A DNA stretch of 64,000 nucleotides, taken from NCBI GenBank assembly GCA_964017235.1, contig OZ024934.1, positions 90,238,706 through 90,302,705 on the forward strand, given 5' to 3'. This DNA comes from Sabellastarte sp. h YS-2021 (lineage: Eukaryota; Annelida; Polychaeta; Sabellida; Sabellidae). The translations under genes and the position numbers were made by a program. Below are positions 39,322-51,821 of the stretch, one piece after another. Position 1 is the first letter of the stretch; each line of letters opens with the position of its first letter. The notes under the pieces were generated by a model. The model was given only the letters and a program-made list of their open reading frames with translations, was not told the origin of the DNA and ran no database searches.

Positions 39322-41755
39322 GTTCTTGGACAATAAGCGAGAATAAAATAATCCTGATAAGTGCCCCAGCCAATCAATCTTCAGATTCAAAAAGCAGGCC
39401 AAAAATGACTAAGGCTGACCAAGTTAAAACTTTTGTATCTACTTCTTTTATATTTAAGTTGAACCAATAGGCACAGAGTTTATGGATTCCACCAAATGTC
39501 TTTGTCTCAGGTTTTCCTAGAATAGTGGACTGCTATGTTGCGACAGGTCAGTAGTGTTGTCCTCTGAAGGAGATGTTGGGGATGTGTATAAAACACTGAG
39601 GTGGTCATTTTGGCCGGACACACTATACTGATTGTTTAATTCATTAATGATTCTAATTACAAAGTATTATGCCTATGCAAAGGTGTATCAAGCTGTCACA
39701 AGAAAACCAAAGTTCCACTGATTTGTGTCACCATGTGGTATACTGGGGCTGTTAGAGGCTAAAGTGAGACCAAAAATGACCTCCTTAGCGCCCCATATTA
39801 TAGAGTACAGGTATGCTATTCAAAATAAGATCATCAATGGGCATTGAGTAGTTATGATTATTTTGATGTTCTTGGACAATAAGCGAGAATAAAATAATCC
39901 TGATAAGTGCCCCAGCCAATCAATCTTCAGATTCAAAAAGCAGGCCAAAAATGACTAAGGCTGACCAAGTTAAAACTTTTGTATCTACTTCTTTTATATT
40001 TAAGTTGAAACAATAGGCACAGAGTTTATGGATTCCACCAAATGTCTTTGTCTCAGGTTTTCCTAGAATAGTGGACTCCTATGTTGCGACAGGTAGGTAG
40101 TGTTTTCCTCTGAAGGACATGTTGGGGATGTGCATAAAACACTGAGGTGGTCATTTTGGCCAGACACACTATACTGATTGCTTAAATCATTAATGATTCT
40201 AATTACAAAGTATTATGCCTATGCAACGGTGTATCAAGCTGTCACAAGAAAACCAAAGTTCCACTGATTTGTGTGACCATGTGGTATACTGGGGCTGTTA
40301 GAGGCTACAGTAAGACCAAAAATGACCTCCTTAGCGCCCCATATTATAGAATACAGGTATGCTATTCAAAATAAGATCATCAATGGGCATTGGGTAGTTA
40401 TGATTATTTTAATGTTCTTGGACAATAAGCGAGAATAAAATAATCCTGTTAAGTGCCCCAGGAAATCAATCTTCAGATCCAAAAAGCATGCCAAAACTGA
40501 CTAAGGCTGACCAAGTTAAAACTTTTGTATCTACTTCTTTTATATTTAAGTTGAACCAATAAACACAGAATTTATGGATTCCACCAAATGTCTTTGTCTC
40601 AGGTTTTCCTAGAAGAGTGGACTCCTATGTTGCGACAGGTCAGTAGTGTTGTCCTCTGAAGGAGATGTTGGGGATGTGTATAAAACACTGAGGTGGTTAT
40701 TTTGGCCGGACACACCATACTGCTTGTTTAAATCATTAATGATGCTAATTATAAAGTATTATGCCTATGCAAAGGTGTATCAAGCTGTCACAAGAAAAGC
40801 AAAGTTCCACTGATTTGTGTGACCATGTGGTATACTGGGGCTGTTAGAGGCTAAAGTAAGACCAAAAATGACCTCCTTAGCGCCCCATATTATACAATAC
40901 TGGTATGCTATTCAAAATAAGATCATCAATGGGCATTAAGTAGTTATGACTATTTTGATGTTCTTGGACGATAAGCGAGAACCAAATAATCCTGATAAGT
41001 GTCCCAGCCAATCAATCTTCAGATTCAAAAAGCAGGCCAAAAATGACTAAGGCTGACCAAGTTAAAACTTTTGTATCTACTTCTTTTATATTTAAGTTGA
41101 AACAATAGGCACAGAGTTTATGGATTCCACCAAATGTCTTTGTCTCAGGTTTTCCTAGAATAGTGGACTCCTAAGTTGCGACAGGTCAGTAGTGTTGTCC
41201 TCCTAAAGAGATGTTGGGGATGTGTATAAAACACTGAGGTGGTCATTTTGGCCAGACACACTATACTGATTGCTTAAATCATTAATGATTCTAATTACAA
41301 AGTATTATGCCTATGCAACGGTGTATCAAGCTGTCACAAGAAAACCAAAGTTCCACTGATTTGTGTGACCATGTGCTATACTGGGGCTGTTAGAGGCTAA
41401 AGTAAGACCAAAAATGACCTCCTCAGCGCCCCATATTATAGAATACAGGTATGCTATTCAAAATAAGATCATCAATGGGCATTAAGTAGTTATGACTATT
41501 TTGATGTTCTTGGACAATAAGCGAGAATAAAATAATCCTGTTAAGTGCCCCAGGAAATCAATCTTCAGATCCAAAAAGCAGGCCAAAACTGACTAAGGCT
41601 GACCAAGTTAAAACTTTTGTATCTACTTCTTTTATATTTAAGTTGAACCAATAGGCACAGAGTTTATGGATTCCACCAAATGTCTTTGTCTCAGGTTTTC
41701 CTAGCATAGTGGACTCGTATGTTGCGACAGGTCAGTAGTGTTGTCCTCTGAAGGA
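38880..41755. repeat. 6-monomer duplication, first copy (period 3276 bp)
   Basis: Monomers at 39322, 39868, 40414, 40960 and 41506 (head) are repeated at 42598, 43144, 43690, 44236 and 44782 (head). Shared rare marks are ACAGGTAGGTAGTG and GGCTACAGTAAG in the second, AATGATGCTAATTATAAAG in the third, and GAGAACCAAAT, TCCTAAGTTGCG and GTGCTATACTG in the fourth. The monomer at 40960 is itself a fusion, starting like the class of 2186 and ending like that of 8740. The monomers at 41506 and 42052 are also mosaics, at the junction between the copies. Confidence 0.85.
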
Positions 41756-42155
41756 GATGTTGGGGATGTGTATAAAACACTGAGGTGGTCATTTTGGCCG
41801 GACACACCATACTGCTTGTTTAAATCATTAATGATTCTAATTATAAAGTATTATGCCTATGCAAAGGTGTATCAAGCTGTCACAAGAAAAGCAAAGTTCC
41901 ACTGATTTGTGTGACCATGTGGTATACTGGGGCTGTTAGAGGCTAAAGTAAGACCAAAAATGACCTCCTTAGCGCCCCATATTATACAATACTGGTATGC
42001 TATTCAAAATAAGATCATCAATGGGCATTAAGTAGTTATGACTATTTTGATGTTCTTGGACGATAAGCGAGAATAAAATAATCCTAATAAGTGCCCCAGC
42101 CAATCAATCTTCAGATTCAAAAAGCAGGCCAAAAATGACTAAGGCTGACCAAGTT

Positions 42156-45031
42156 AAAACTTTTGTATCTACTTCTTCTATATTTAAGTTGAACCAATAG
42201 GCACAGAGTTTATGAATTCCACCAAATGTCTTTGTCTCAGGTTTTCCTAGAATAGTGGACTCCTATGTTGCGACAGGTCAGTAGTGTTGTCCTCTGAAGG
42301 AGATGTTGGGGATGTGTATAAAACACTGAGGTGGTCATTTTGGCCGGACACACTATACTGATTGTTTAAATCATTAATGATTCTAATTACAAAGTATTAT
42401 GCCTATGCAAAGGTGTATCAAGCTGTCACAAGAAAACCAAAGTTCCACTGATTTGTGTGACCATGTGGTATACTGGGGCTGTTAGAGGCTAAAGTAAGAC
42501 CAAAAATGACCTCCTTAGCGCCCCATATTATAGAATACAGGTATGCTATTCAAAATAAGATCATCAATGGGCATTGAGTAGTTATGACTATTTGGATGTT
42601 CTTGGACAATAAGCGAGAATAAAATAATCCTGATAAGTGCCCCAGCCAATCAATCTTCAGATTCAAAAAGCAGGCCAAAAATGACTAAGGCTGACCAAGT
42701 TAAAACTTTTGTATCTACTTCTTTTATATTTAAGTTGAACCAATAGGCACAGAGTTTATGGATTCCACCAAATGTCTTTGTCTCAGGTTTTCCTAGAATA
42801 GTGGACTGCTATGTTGCGACAGGTCAGTAGTGTTGTCCTCTGAAGGAGATGTTGGGGATGTGTATAAAACACTGAGGTGGTCATTTTGGCCGGACACACT
42901 ATACTGATTGTTTAAATCATTAATGATTCTAATTACAAAGTATTATGCCTATGCAAAGGTGTATCAAGCTGTCACAAGAAAACCAAAGTTCCACTGATTT
43001 GTGTCACCATGTGGTATACTGGGGCTGTTAGAGGCTAAAGTGAGACCAAAAATGACCTCCTTAGCGCCCCATATTATAGAGTACAGGTATGCTATTCAAA
43101 ATAAGATCATCAATGGGCATTGAGTAGTTATGATTATTTTGATGTTCTTGGACAATAAGCGAGAATAAAATAATCCTGATAAGTGCCCCTGCCAATCAAT
43201 CTTCAGATTCAAAAAGCAGGCCAAAAATGACTAAGGCTGACCAAGTTAAAACTTTTGTATCTACTTCTTTTATATTTAAGTTGAAACAATAGGCACAGAG
43301 TTTATGGATTCCACCAAATGTCTTTGTCTCAGGTTTTCCTAGAATAGTGGACTCCTATGTTGCGACAGGTAGGTAGTGTTTTCCTCTGAAGGACATGTTG
43401 GGGATGTGCATAAAACACTGAGATGGTCATTTTGGCCAGACACACTATACTGATTGCTTAAATCATTAATGATTCTAATTACAAAGTATTATGCCTATGC
43501 AACGGTGTATCAAGCTGTCACAAGAAAACTAAAGTTCCACTGATTTGTGTGACCATGTGGTATACTGGGGCTGTTAGAGGCTACAGTAAGACCAAAAATG
43601 ACCTCCTTAGCGCCCCATATTATAGAATACAGGTATGCTATTCAAAATAAGATCATCAATGGGCATTGAGTAGTTATGATTATTTTAATGTTCTTGGACA
43701 ATAAGCGAGAATAAAATAATCCTGTTAAGTACCCCAGGAAATCAATCTTTAGATCCAAAAAGCAGGCCAAAACTGACTAACGCTGACCAAGTTAAAACTT
43801 TTGTATCTACTTCTTTTATATTTAAGTTGAACCAATAAACACAGAATTTATGGATTCCACCAAATGTCTTTGTCTCAGGTTTTCCTAGAAGAGTGGACTC
43901 CTATGTTGCGACAGGTCAGTAGTGTTGTCCTCTGAAGGAGATGTTGGGGATGTGTATAAAACACTGAGGTGGTCATTTTGGCCGGACACACCATACTGCT
44001 TGTTTAAATCATTAATGATGCTAATTATAAAGTATTATGCCTATGCAAAGGTGTATCAAGCTGTCACAAGAAAAGCAAAGTTCCACTGATTTGTGTGACC
44101 ATGTGGTATACTGGGGCTGTTAGAGGCTAAAGTAAGACCAAAAATGACCTCCTTAGCGCCCCATATTATACAATACTGGTATGCTATTCAAAATAAGATC
44201 ATCAATGGGCATTAAGTAGTTATGACTATTTTGATGTTCTTGGACGATAAGCGAGAACCAAATAATCCTGATAAGTGTCCCAGCCAATCAATCTTCAGAT
44301 TCAAAAAGCAGGCCAAAAATGACTAAGGCTGACCAAGTTAAAACTTTTGTATCTACTTCTTTTATATTTAAGTTGAAACAATAGGCACAGAGTTTATGGA
44401 TTCCACCAAATGTCTTTGTCTCAGGTTTTCCTAGAATAGTGGACTCCTAAGTTGCGACAGGTCAGTAGTGTTGTCCTCCTAAAGAGATGTTGGGGATGTG
44501 TATAAAACACTGAGGTGGTCATTTTGGCCAGACACACTATACTGATTGCTTAAATCATTAATGATTCTAATTACAAAGTATTATGCCTATGCAACGGTGT
44601 ATCAAGCTGTCACAAGAAAACCAAAGTTCCACTGATTTGTGTGACCATGTGCTATACTGGGGCTGTTAGAGGCTAAAGTAAGACCAAAAATGACCTCCTT
44701 AGCGCCCCATATTATAGAATACAGGTATGCTATTCAAAATAAGATCATCAATGGGCATTAAGTAGTTATGACTATTTTGATGTTCTTGGACAATAAGCGA
44801 GAATAAAATAATCCTGTTAAGTGCCCCAGGAAATCAATCTTCAGATCCAAAAAGCAGGCCAAAACTGACTAAGGCTGACCAAGTTAAAACTTTTGTATCT
44901 ACTTCTTTTATATTTAAGTTGAACCAATAGGCACAGAGTTTATGGATTCCACCAAATGTCTTTGTCTCAGGTTTTCCTAGCATAGTGGACTCCTATGTTG
45001 CGACAGGTCAGTAGTGTTGTCCTCTGAAGGA
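42156..45031. repeat. 6-monomer duplication, second copy (period 3276 bp)
   Basis: This copy starts inside the mosaic monomer at 42052, which opens GGACGATAAG, and reaches the monomer at 44782. Private changes include GTGCCCCTGCC near 43186, GAAAACTAAAG near 43525, AAGTACCCC near 43728 and CTAACGCTGACC near 43778. The two copies are therefore distinguishable. This supports a real duplication over an exact assembly artefact. Confidence 0.84.
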
Positions 45032-45327
45032 GATGTTGGGGATGTGTATAAAACACTGAGGTGGTCATTTTGGCCAGACACATTATACTGATTGTTTAAA
45101 TCATTAATGATTCTAATTACAAAGTATTTTGCCTATGCAAAGGTGTATCAAGCTGTCACAAGAAAACCAAAGTTCCACTGATTTGTGTGACCATGTGGTA
45201 TACTGGGGCTGTTAGAGGCTAAAGTAAGACCAAAAATGACCTCCTTAGCGCCCCATATTATAGAATACAGGTATGCTATTCAAAATAAGATCATCAATGG
45301 GCATTAAGTAGTTATGACTATTTTGAT
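45032..45327. repeat. Tail of monomer 44782, rejoining the ordered block
   Basis: From here the monomer reads CAGACACATTATACTG and TATTTTGCC, as in the copies at 9286 and 13653. The order 44782, 45328, 45874, 46420, 46966 then repeats the class order of 9286, 9832, 10377, 10923, 11469 with offsets of 35496 to 35497 bp. This is a further trace of the long ancestral order. Confidence 0.72.
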
Positions 45328-48000
45328 GTTCTTGGACAATAATCGAGAATAAAATAATCCTGTTAAGTGCCCCAGGAAATCAATCTTCAGATCCAAAAAG
45401 CAGGCCAAAACTGACTAAGGCTGACCAAGTTAAAACTTTTGTATCTACTTCTTTTATATTTAAGTTGAACCAATAAACACAGAATTTATGGATTCCACCA
45501 AATGTCTTTGTCTCAGGTTTTCCTAGAAGAGTGGACTCCTATGTTGCGACAGGTCAGTAGTGTTGTCCTCTGAAGGAGATGTTGGGGATGTGTATAAAAC
45601 ACTGAGGTGGTCATTTTGGCCGGACACACCATACTGCTTGTTTAAATCATTAATGATTCTAATTATAAAGTATTATGCCTATGCAAAGGTGTATCAAGCT
45701 GTCACAAGAAAAGCAAAGTTCCACTGATTTGTGTGACCATGTGGTATACTGGGGCTGTTAGAGGCTAAAGTAAGACCAAAAATGACCTCCTTAGCGCCCC
45801 ATATTATACAATACTGGTATGCTATTCAAAATAAGATCATCAATGGGCATTAAGTAGTTATGACTATTTTGATGTTCTTGGACGATAAGCGAGAACCAAA
45901 TAATCCTGATAAGTGTCCCAGCCAATCAATCTTCAGATTCAAAAAGCAGGCCAAAAATGACTAAGGCTGACCAAGTTAAAACTTTTGTATCTACTTCTTT
46001 TATATTTAAGTTGAAACAATAGGCACAGAGTTTATGGATTCCACCAAATGTCTTTGTCTCAGGTTTTCCTAGAATAGTGGACTCCTATGTTGCGACAGGT
46101 CAGTAGTGTTGTCCTCTGAAGGAGATGTTGGGTATGTGCATAAAACACTGAGGTGGTCATTTTGGCCAGACACACTATATTGACTGTTTAAATCATTAAT
46201 GATTCTAATTACAAAGTATTATGCCTATGCAACGGTGTATCAAACTGTCACAAGAAAACCAAAGTTCCACTGATTTGTGTGACCATGTGGTATACTGGGG
46301 CTGTTAGAGGCTAAAGTAAGACCAAAAATGACCTCCTTAGCGCCCCATATTATAGAATACAGGTATGCTCTTCAAAATAAGATCATCAAAGGGCATTGAG
46401 TAGTTATCACTGTTTTGATGTTCTTGGACAACAAGCGAGAATAAAATAATCCTGATAAGTGCCCCAGCCAATCAATCTTCAGATTCAAAAAGCAGGCCAA
46501 AAATGACTAAGGCTGACCAAGTTAAAACTTTTGTATCTACTTCTTTTATATTTAAGTTGAAGCAATAGGCACAGAGTTTATGGATTCCACCAAATGTCTT
46601 TGTCTCAGGTTATCCTAGAATAGTGGACTCCTATGTTGCGACAGGTCAGTAGTGTTGTCCTCTTAAAGAGATGTTGGGCATGTGTATAAAATACTGAGGT
46701 GGTCATTTTGGCCAGACACACTATACTGATTGCTTAAATCATTAATGATTCTAATTACAAAGTATTATGCCTATGCAACGGTGTATCAAGCTGTCACAAG
46801 AAAACCAAAGTTCCACTGATTTGTGTGACCATGTGGTATACTGGGGCTGTTAGAGGCTAAAGTAAGACCAAAAATGACCTCCTTAGCGCCCCATATTATA
46901 GAATACAGGTATGCTATTCAAAATAAGATCATCAATGGCCATTGAGTAGTTATGACTATTTGGATGTTCTTGGACAATAAGCGAGAATAAAATAATCCTG
47001 ATAAGTGCCCCAGCCAATCAATCTTCAGATTAAAAAAGCAGGCCAAAAATGACTAAGGGTGACCAAGTTAAAACTTTTATATCTACTTCTTTTATATTTA
47101 AGTTGAACCAATAGGCACAGAGTTTATGGATTCCACCAAATGTCTTTGTCTCAGGTTTTCCTAGAATAGTGGACTCCTATGTTGCGACAGGTCAGTAGTG
47201 ATGTCCTCTGAAGGAGATGTTGGGGATGTGTATAAAACACTGAGGTGGTCATTTTGGCCGGACACACCATACTGCTTGTTTAAATCATTAATGATTCTAA
47301 TTACAAAGTATTATGCCTATGCAAAGGTGTATCAAGCTGTCACAAGAAAACCAAAGTTCCACTGATTTGTGTGACCATGTGGTATACTGGGGCTGTTAGA
47401 GGCTAAAGTAAGACCAAAAATGACCTCCTTAGCGCCCCATATTATACAATACTGGTATGCTATTCAAAATAAGATCATCAATAGGCATTAAGTAGTTATG
47501 ACTATTTTGATGTTCTTGGACAATAAGCGAGAACAAAATAATCCTGATAAGTGTCCCAGCCAATCAATCTTCAGATTCAAAAAGCAGACCAAAAATGACT
47601 AAGGCTGACCAAGTTAAAACTTTTGTATCTACTTCTTTTATATTTACGTTGAAGCAATAGGCACAGAGTTTATGGATTCCACCAAATGTCTTTGTCTCAG
47701 GTTTTCCTAGAATAGTGGACTCCTATGTTGCGACAGGTCAGTAGTGTTGTCCTCCTAAAGAGATGTTGGGGATGTGTATAAAACACTGAGGTGGTCATTT
47801 TGGCCAGACACACTATACTGATTGCTTAAATCATTAATGATTCTAATTACAAAGTATTATGCCTATGCAACGGTGTATCAAGCTGTCACAAGAAAACCAA
47901 AGTTCCACTGATTTGTGTGACCATGTGGTATACTGGGGCTGTTAGAGGCTAAAGTAAGACCAAAAATGACCTCCTTAGCGCCCCATATTATAGAATACAG
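45328..48000. repeat. 7-monomer duplication, first copy (period 3822 bp)
   Basis: Monomers at 45328, 45874, 46420, 46966 and 47512 correspond to 49150, 49696, 50241, 50787 and 51333. The offset is 3822 bp, then 3821 after a 1-bp deletion in the copy at 49696 (GGTATACGGGG). The order of classes is again that of 1641, 2186, 2732 and 3278. The fifth monomer is a class not seen to the left: GAGAACAAAA head, TTTACGTTGAAGC, TCCTCCTAAAG. The first copy has a lone T in AATAATCGAG near 45341. Confidence 0.83.
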
Positions 48001-49149
48001 GTATGCTATTCAAAATAAGATCATCAATGGACATTGAGTAGTTATGACTATTTTGATGTTCTTGGACAATAAGCGAGAATAAAATAATCCTGATAAGTGC
48101 CCCAGCCAATCAATCTTCAGATTCAAAAAGCAGGCCAAAAATGACTAAGGCTGACCAAGTTAAAACTTTTGTATCTACTTCTTTTATATTTAAGTTGAAA
48201 CAATAGGCACAGAGTTTATGGATTCCACCAAATGTCTTTGTCTCAGGTTTTCCTAGAATAGTGGACTCCTATGTTGCGACAGGTCTGTAGTGTTGTCCTC
48301 TGAAGGAGATGTTGGGGATGTGCATAAAACACTGAGGTGGTCATTTTGGCCAGACACAATATACTGATTGCTTAAATCATTAATGATTCTAATTACCAAG
48401 TATTATGCCTATGCAACAGTGTATCAAGCTGTCACAAGAAAACCAAAGTTCCACTGATTTGTGTGACCATGTGGTATACTGGGGCTGTTAGAGGCTAAAG
48501 TAAGACCAAAAATGACCTCCTTAGCGCCCCATATTATACAATACTGGTATGCTATTCAAAATAAGATCATCAATGGGCATTAAGTAGTTATGACTATTTT
48601 GATGTTCTTGGACAATAAGCGAGAACAAAATAATCCTAATAAGTGTCCCAGCCAATCAATTTTCAGTTTCAAAAAGCAGGCCAAAAATGACTAAGGCTGA
48701 CCAAGTTAAAACTTTTGTATCTACTTCTTTTATATTTAGGTTTAACCAATACGCACAGAGTTTATGGATTCCACTAAATGTCTTTGTCTCAGGTTTTCCT
48801 AGAATAGTGGACTCCTATGTTGCGACAGGTCAGTAGTGTTGTCTTCTTAAGGAGATGATGGGGATGTGTATAAAACACTGAGGTGGTCATTTTGGCCAGA
48901 AACACTATACTGATTGCTTAAATCATTAATGATTCTAATTACAAAGTATTATGCCTATGCAAAGGTGTATCAAGCTGTCACAAGAAAACCAAAGTTCCAC
49001 TGATTTGTGTGACCATGTGGTATACTGGGGCTGTTAGAGGCTAAAGTAAGACCAAAAATGACCTCCTTAGCGCCCCATATTATAGAATACAGGTATGCTA
49101 TTCAAAATAAGATCATCAATGGGCATTAAGTAGTTATGACTATTTTGAT
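48001..49149. repeat. Two distinctive monomers (starts 48058, 48604)
   Basis: The first has ACAGGTCTGTAG, GACACAATATAC, ATTACCAAG and CAACAGTG. The second has CCTAATAAGTG, TTTTCAGTTTC, TTTAACCAATACGC, CCACTAAATG and GTCTTCTTAAGGAG. The same pair, with the same rare marks, occurs at 53517 and 54063, 5459 bp or ten monomers further on. The second class leads into the damaged monomers near 54.5 kb, so it may lie at an older edge of the array. Confidence 0.83.
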
Positions 49150-51821
49150 GTTCTTGGACAATAAGCGAGAATAAAATAATCCTGTTAAGTGCCCCAGGAA
49201 ATCAATCTTCAGATCCAAAAAGCAGGCCAAAACTGACTAAGGCTGACCAAGTTAAAACTTTTGTATCTACTTCTTTTATATTTAAGTTGAACCAATAAAC
49301 ACAGAATTTATGGATTCCACCAAATGTCTTTGTCTCAGGTTTTCCTAGAAGAGTGGACTCCTATGTTGCGACAGGTCAGTAGTGATGTCCTCTGAAGGAG
49401 ATGTTGGGGATGTGTATAAAACACTGAGGTGGTCATTTTGGCCGGACACACCATACTGCTTGTTTAAATCATTAATGATTCTAATTATAAAGCATTATGC
49501 CTATGCAAAGGTGTATCAAGCTGTCACAAGAAAAGCAAAGTTCCACTGATTTGTGTGACCATGTGGTATACTGGGGCTGTTAGAGGCTAAAGTAAGACCA
49601 AAAATGACCTCCTTAGCGCCCCATATTATACAATACTGGTATGCTATTCAAAATAAGATCATCAATGGGCATTAAGTAGTTATGACTATTTTGATGTTCT
49701 TGGACGATAAGCGAGAACTAAATAATCCTGATAAGTGTCCCAGCCAATCAATCTTCAGATTCAAAAAGCAGGCCAAAAATGACTAAGGCTGACCAAGTTA
49801 AAACTTTTGTATCTACTTCTTTTATATTTAAGTTGAAACAATAGGCACAGAGTTTATGGATTCCACCAAATGTCTTTGTCTCAGGTTTTCCTAGAATAGT
49901 GGACTCCTATGTTGCGACAGGTCAGTAGTGTTGTCCTCTGAAGGAGATGTTGGGTATGTGCATAAAACACTCAGGTGGTCATTTTGGCCAGACACACTCT
50001 ATTGACTGTTTAAATCATTAATGATTCTAATTACAAAGTATTATGCCTATGCAACGGTGTATCAAACTGTCACAAGAAAACCAAAGTTCCACTGATTTGT
50101 GTGACCATGTGGTATACGGGGCTGTTAGAGGCTAAAGTAAGACCAAAAATGACCTCCTTAGCGCCCCATATTATAGAATACAGGTATGCTATTCAAAATA
50201 AGATCATCAAAGGGCATTGAGTAGTTATCACTGTTTTGATGTTCTTGGACAACAAGCGAGAATAAAATAATCCTGATAAGTGCCCCAGCCAATCAATCTT
50301 CAGATTCAAAAAGCAGGCCAAAAATGACTAAGGCTGACCAAGTTAAAACTTTTGTATCTACTTCTTTTATATTTACGTTGAAGCAATAGGCACAGAGTTT
50401 ATGGATTCCACCAAATGTCTTTGTCTCAGGTTATCCTAGAATAGTGGACTCCTATGTTGCGACAGGTCAGTAGTGTTGTCCTCTTAAAGAGATGTTGGGG
50501 ATGTGTATAAAATACTGAGGTGGTCATTTTGGCCAGACACACTATACTGATTGCTTAAATCATTAATGATTCTAATTACAAAGTATTATGCCTATGCAAC
50601 GGTGTATCAAGCTGTCACAAGAAAACCAAAGTTCCACTGATTTGTGTGACCATGTGGTATACTGGGGCCGTTAGAGGCTAAAGTAAGACCAAAAATGACC
50701 TCCTTAGCGCCCCATATTATAGAATACAGGTATGCTATTCAAAATAAGATCATCAATGGCCATTGAGTAGTTATGACTATTTGGATGTTCTTGGACAATA
50801 AGCGAGAATAAAATAATCCTGATAAGTGCCCCAGCCAATCAATCTTCAGATTCAAAAAGCAGGCCAAAAATGACTAAGGCTGACCAAGTTAAAACTTTTA
50901 TATCTACTTCTTTTATATTTAAGTTGAACCAATAGGCACAGAGTTTATGGATTCCACCAAATGTCTTTGTCTCAGGTTTTCCTAGAATAGTGGACTCCTA
51001 TGTTGCGACAGGTCAGTAGTGATGTCCTCTGAAGGAGATGTTGGGGATGTGTATAAAACACTGAGGTGGTCATTTTTGCCGGACACACCATACTGCTTGT
51101 TTAAATCATTAATGATTCTAATTACAAAGTATTATGCCTATGCAAAGGTGTATCAAGCTGTCACAAGAAAACCAAAGTTCCACTGATTTGTGTGACCATG
51201 TGGTATACTGGGGCTGTTAGAGGCTAAAGTAAGACCAAAAATGACCTCCTTAGCGCCCCATATTATACAATACTGGTATGCTATTCAAAATAAGATCATC
51301 AATAGGCATTAAGTAGTTATGACTATTTTGATGTTCTTGGACAATAAGCGAGAACAAAATAATCCTGATAAGTGTCCCAGCCAATCAATCTTCAGATTCA
51401 AAAAGCAGGCCAAAAATGACTAAGGCTGACCAAGTTAAAACTTTTGTATCTACTTCTTTTATATTTACGTTGAAGCAATAGGCACAGAGTTTATGGATTC
51501 CACCAAATGTCTTTGTCTCAGGTTTTCCTAGAATAGTGGACTCCTATGTTGCGACAGGTCAGTAGTGTTGTCCTCCTAAAGAGATGTTGGGGATGTGTAT
51601 AAAACACTGAGGTGGTCATTTTGGCCAGACACACTATACTGATTGCTTAAATCATTAATGATTCTAATTACAAAGTATTATGCCTATGCAACGGTGTATC
51701 AAGCTGTCACAAGAAAACCAAAGTTCCACTGATTTGTGTGACCATGTGGTATACTGGGGCTGTTAGAGGCTAAAGTAAGACCAAAAATGACCTCCTTAGC
51801 GCCCCATATTATAGAATACAG
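49150..51821. repeat. 7-monomer duplication, second copy (period 3822 bp)
   Basis: Starts are 49150, 49696, 50241, 50787 and 51333. The copy at 49696 is 545 bp because GGTATACTGGGG became GGTATACGGGG near 50115. The marks TTTACGTTGAAGC, GGTTATCC, AAATACTGAGG and AGTAGTGATGTCC match the partners 3.82 kb to the left. Private changes are GCCGTTAG near 50667 and CATTTTTGCC near 51070. Confidence 0.82.
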
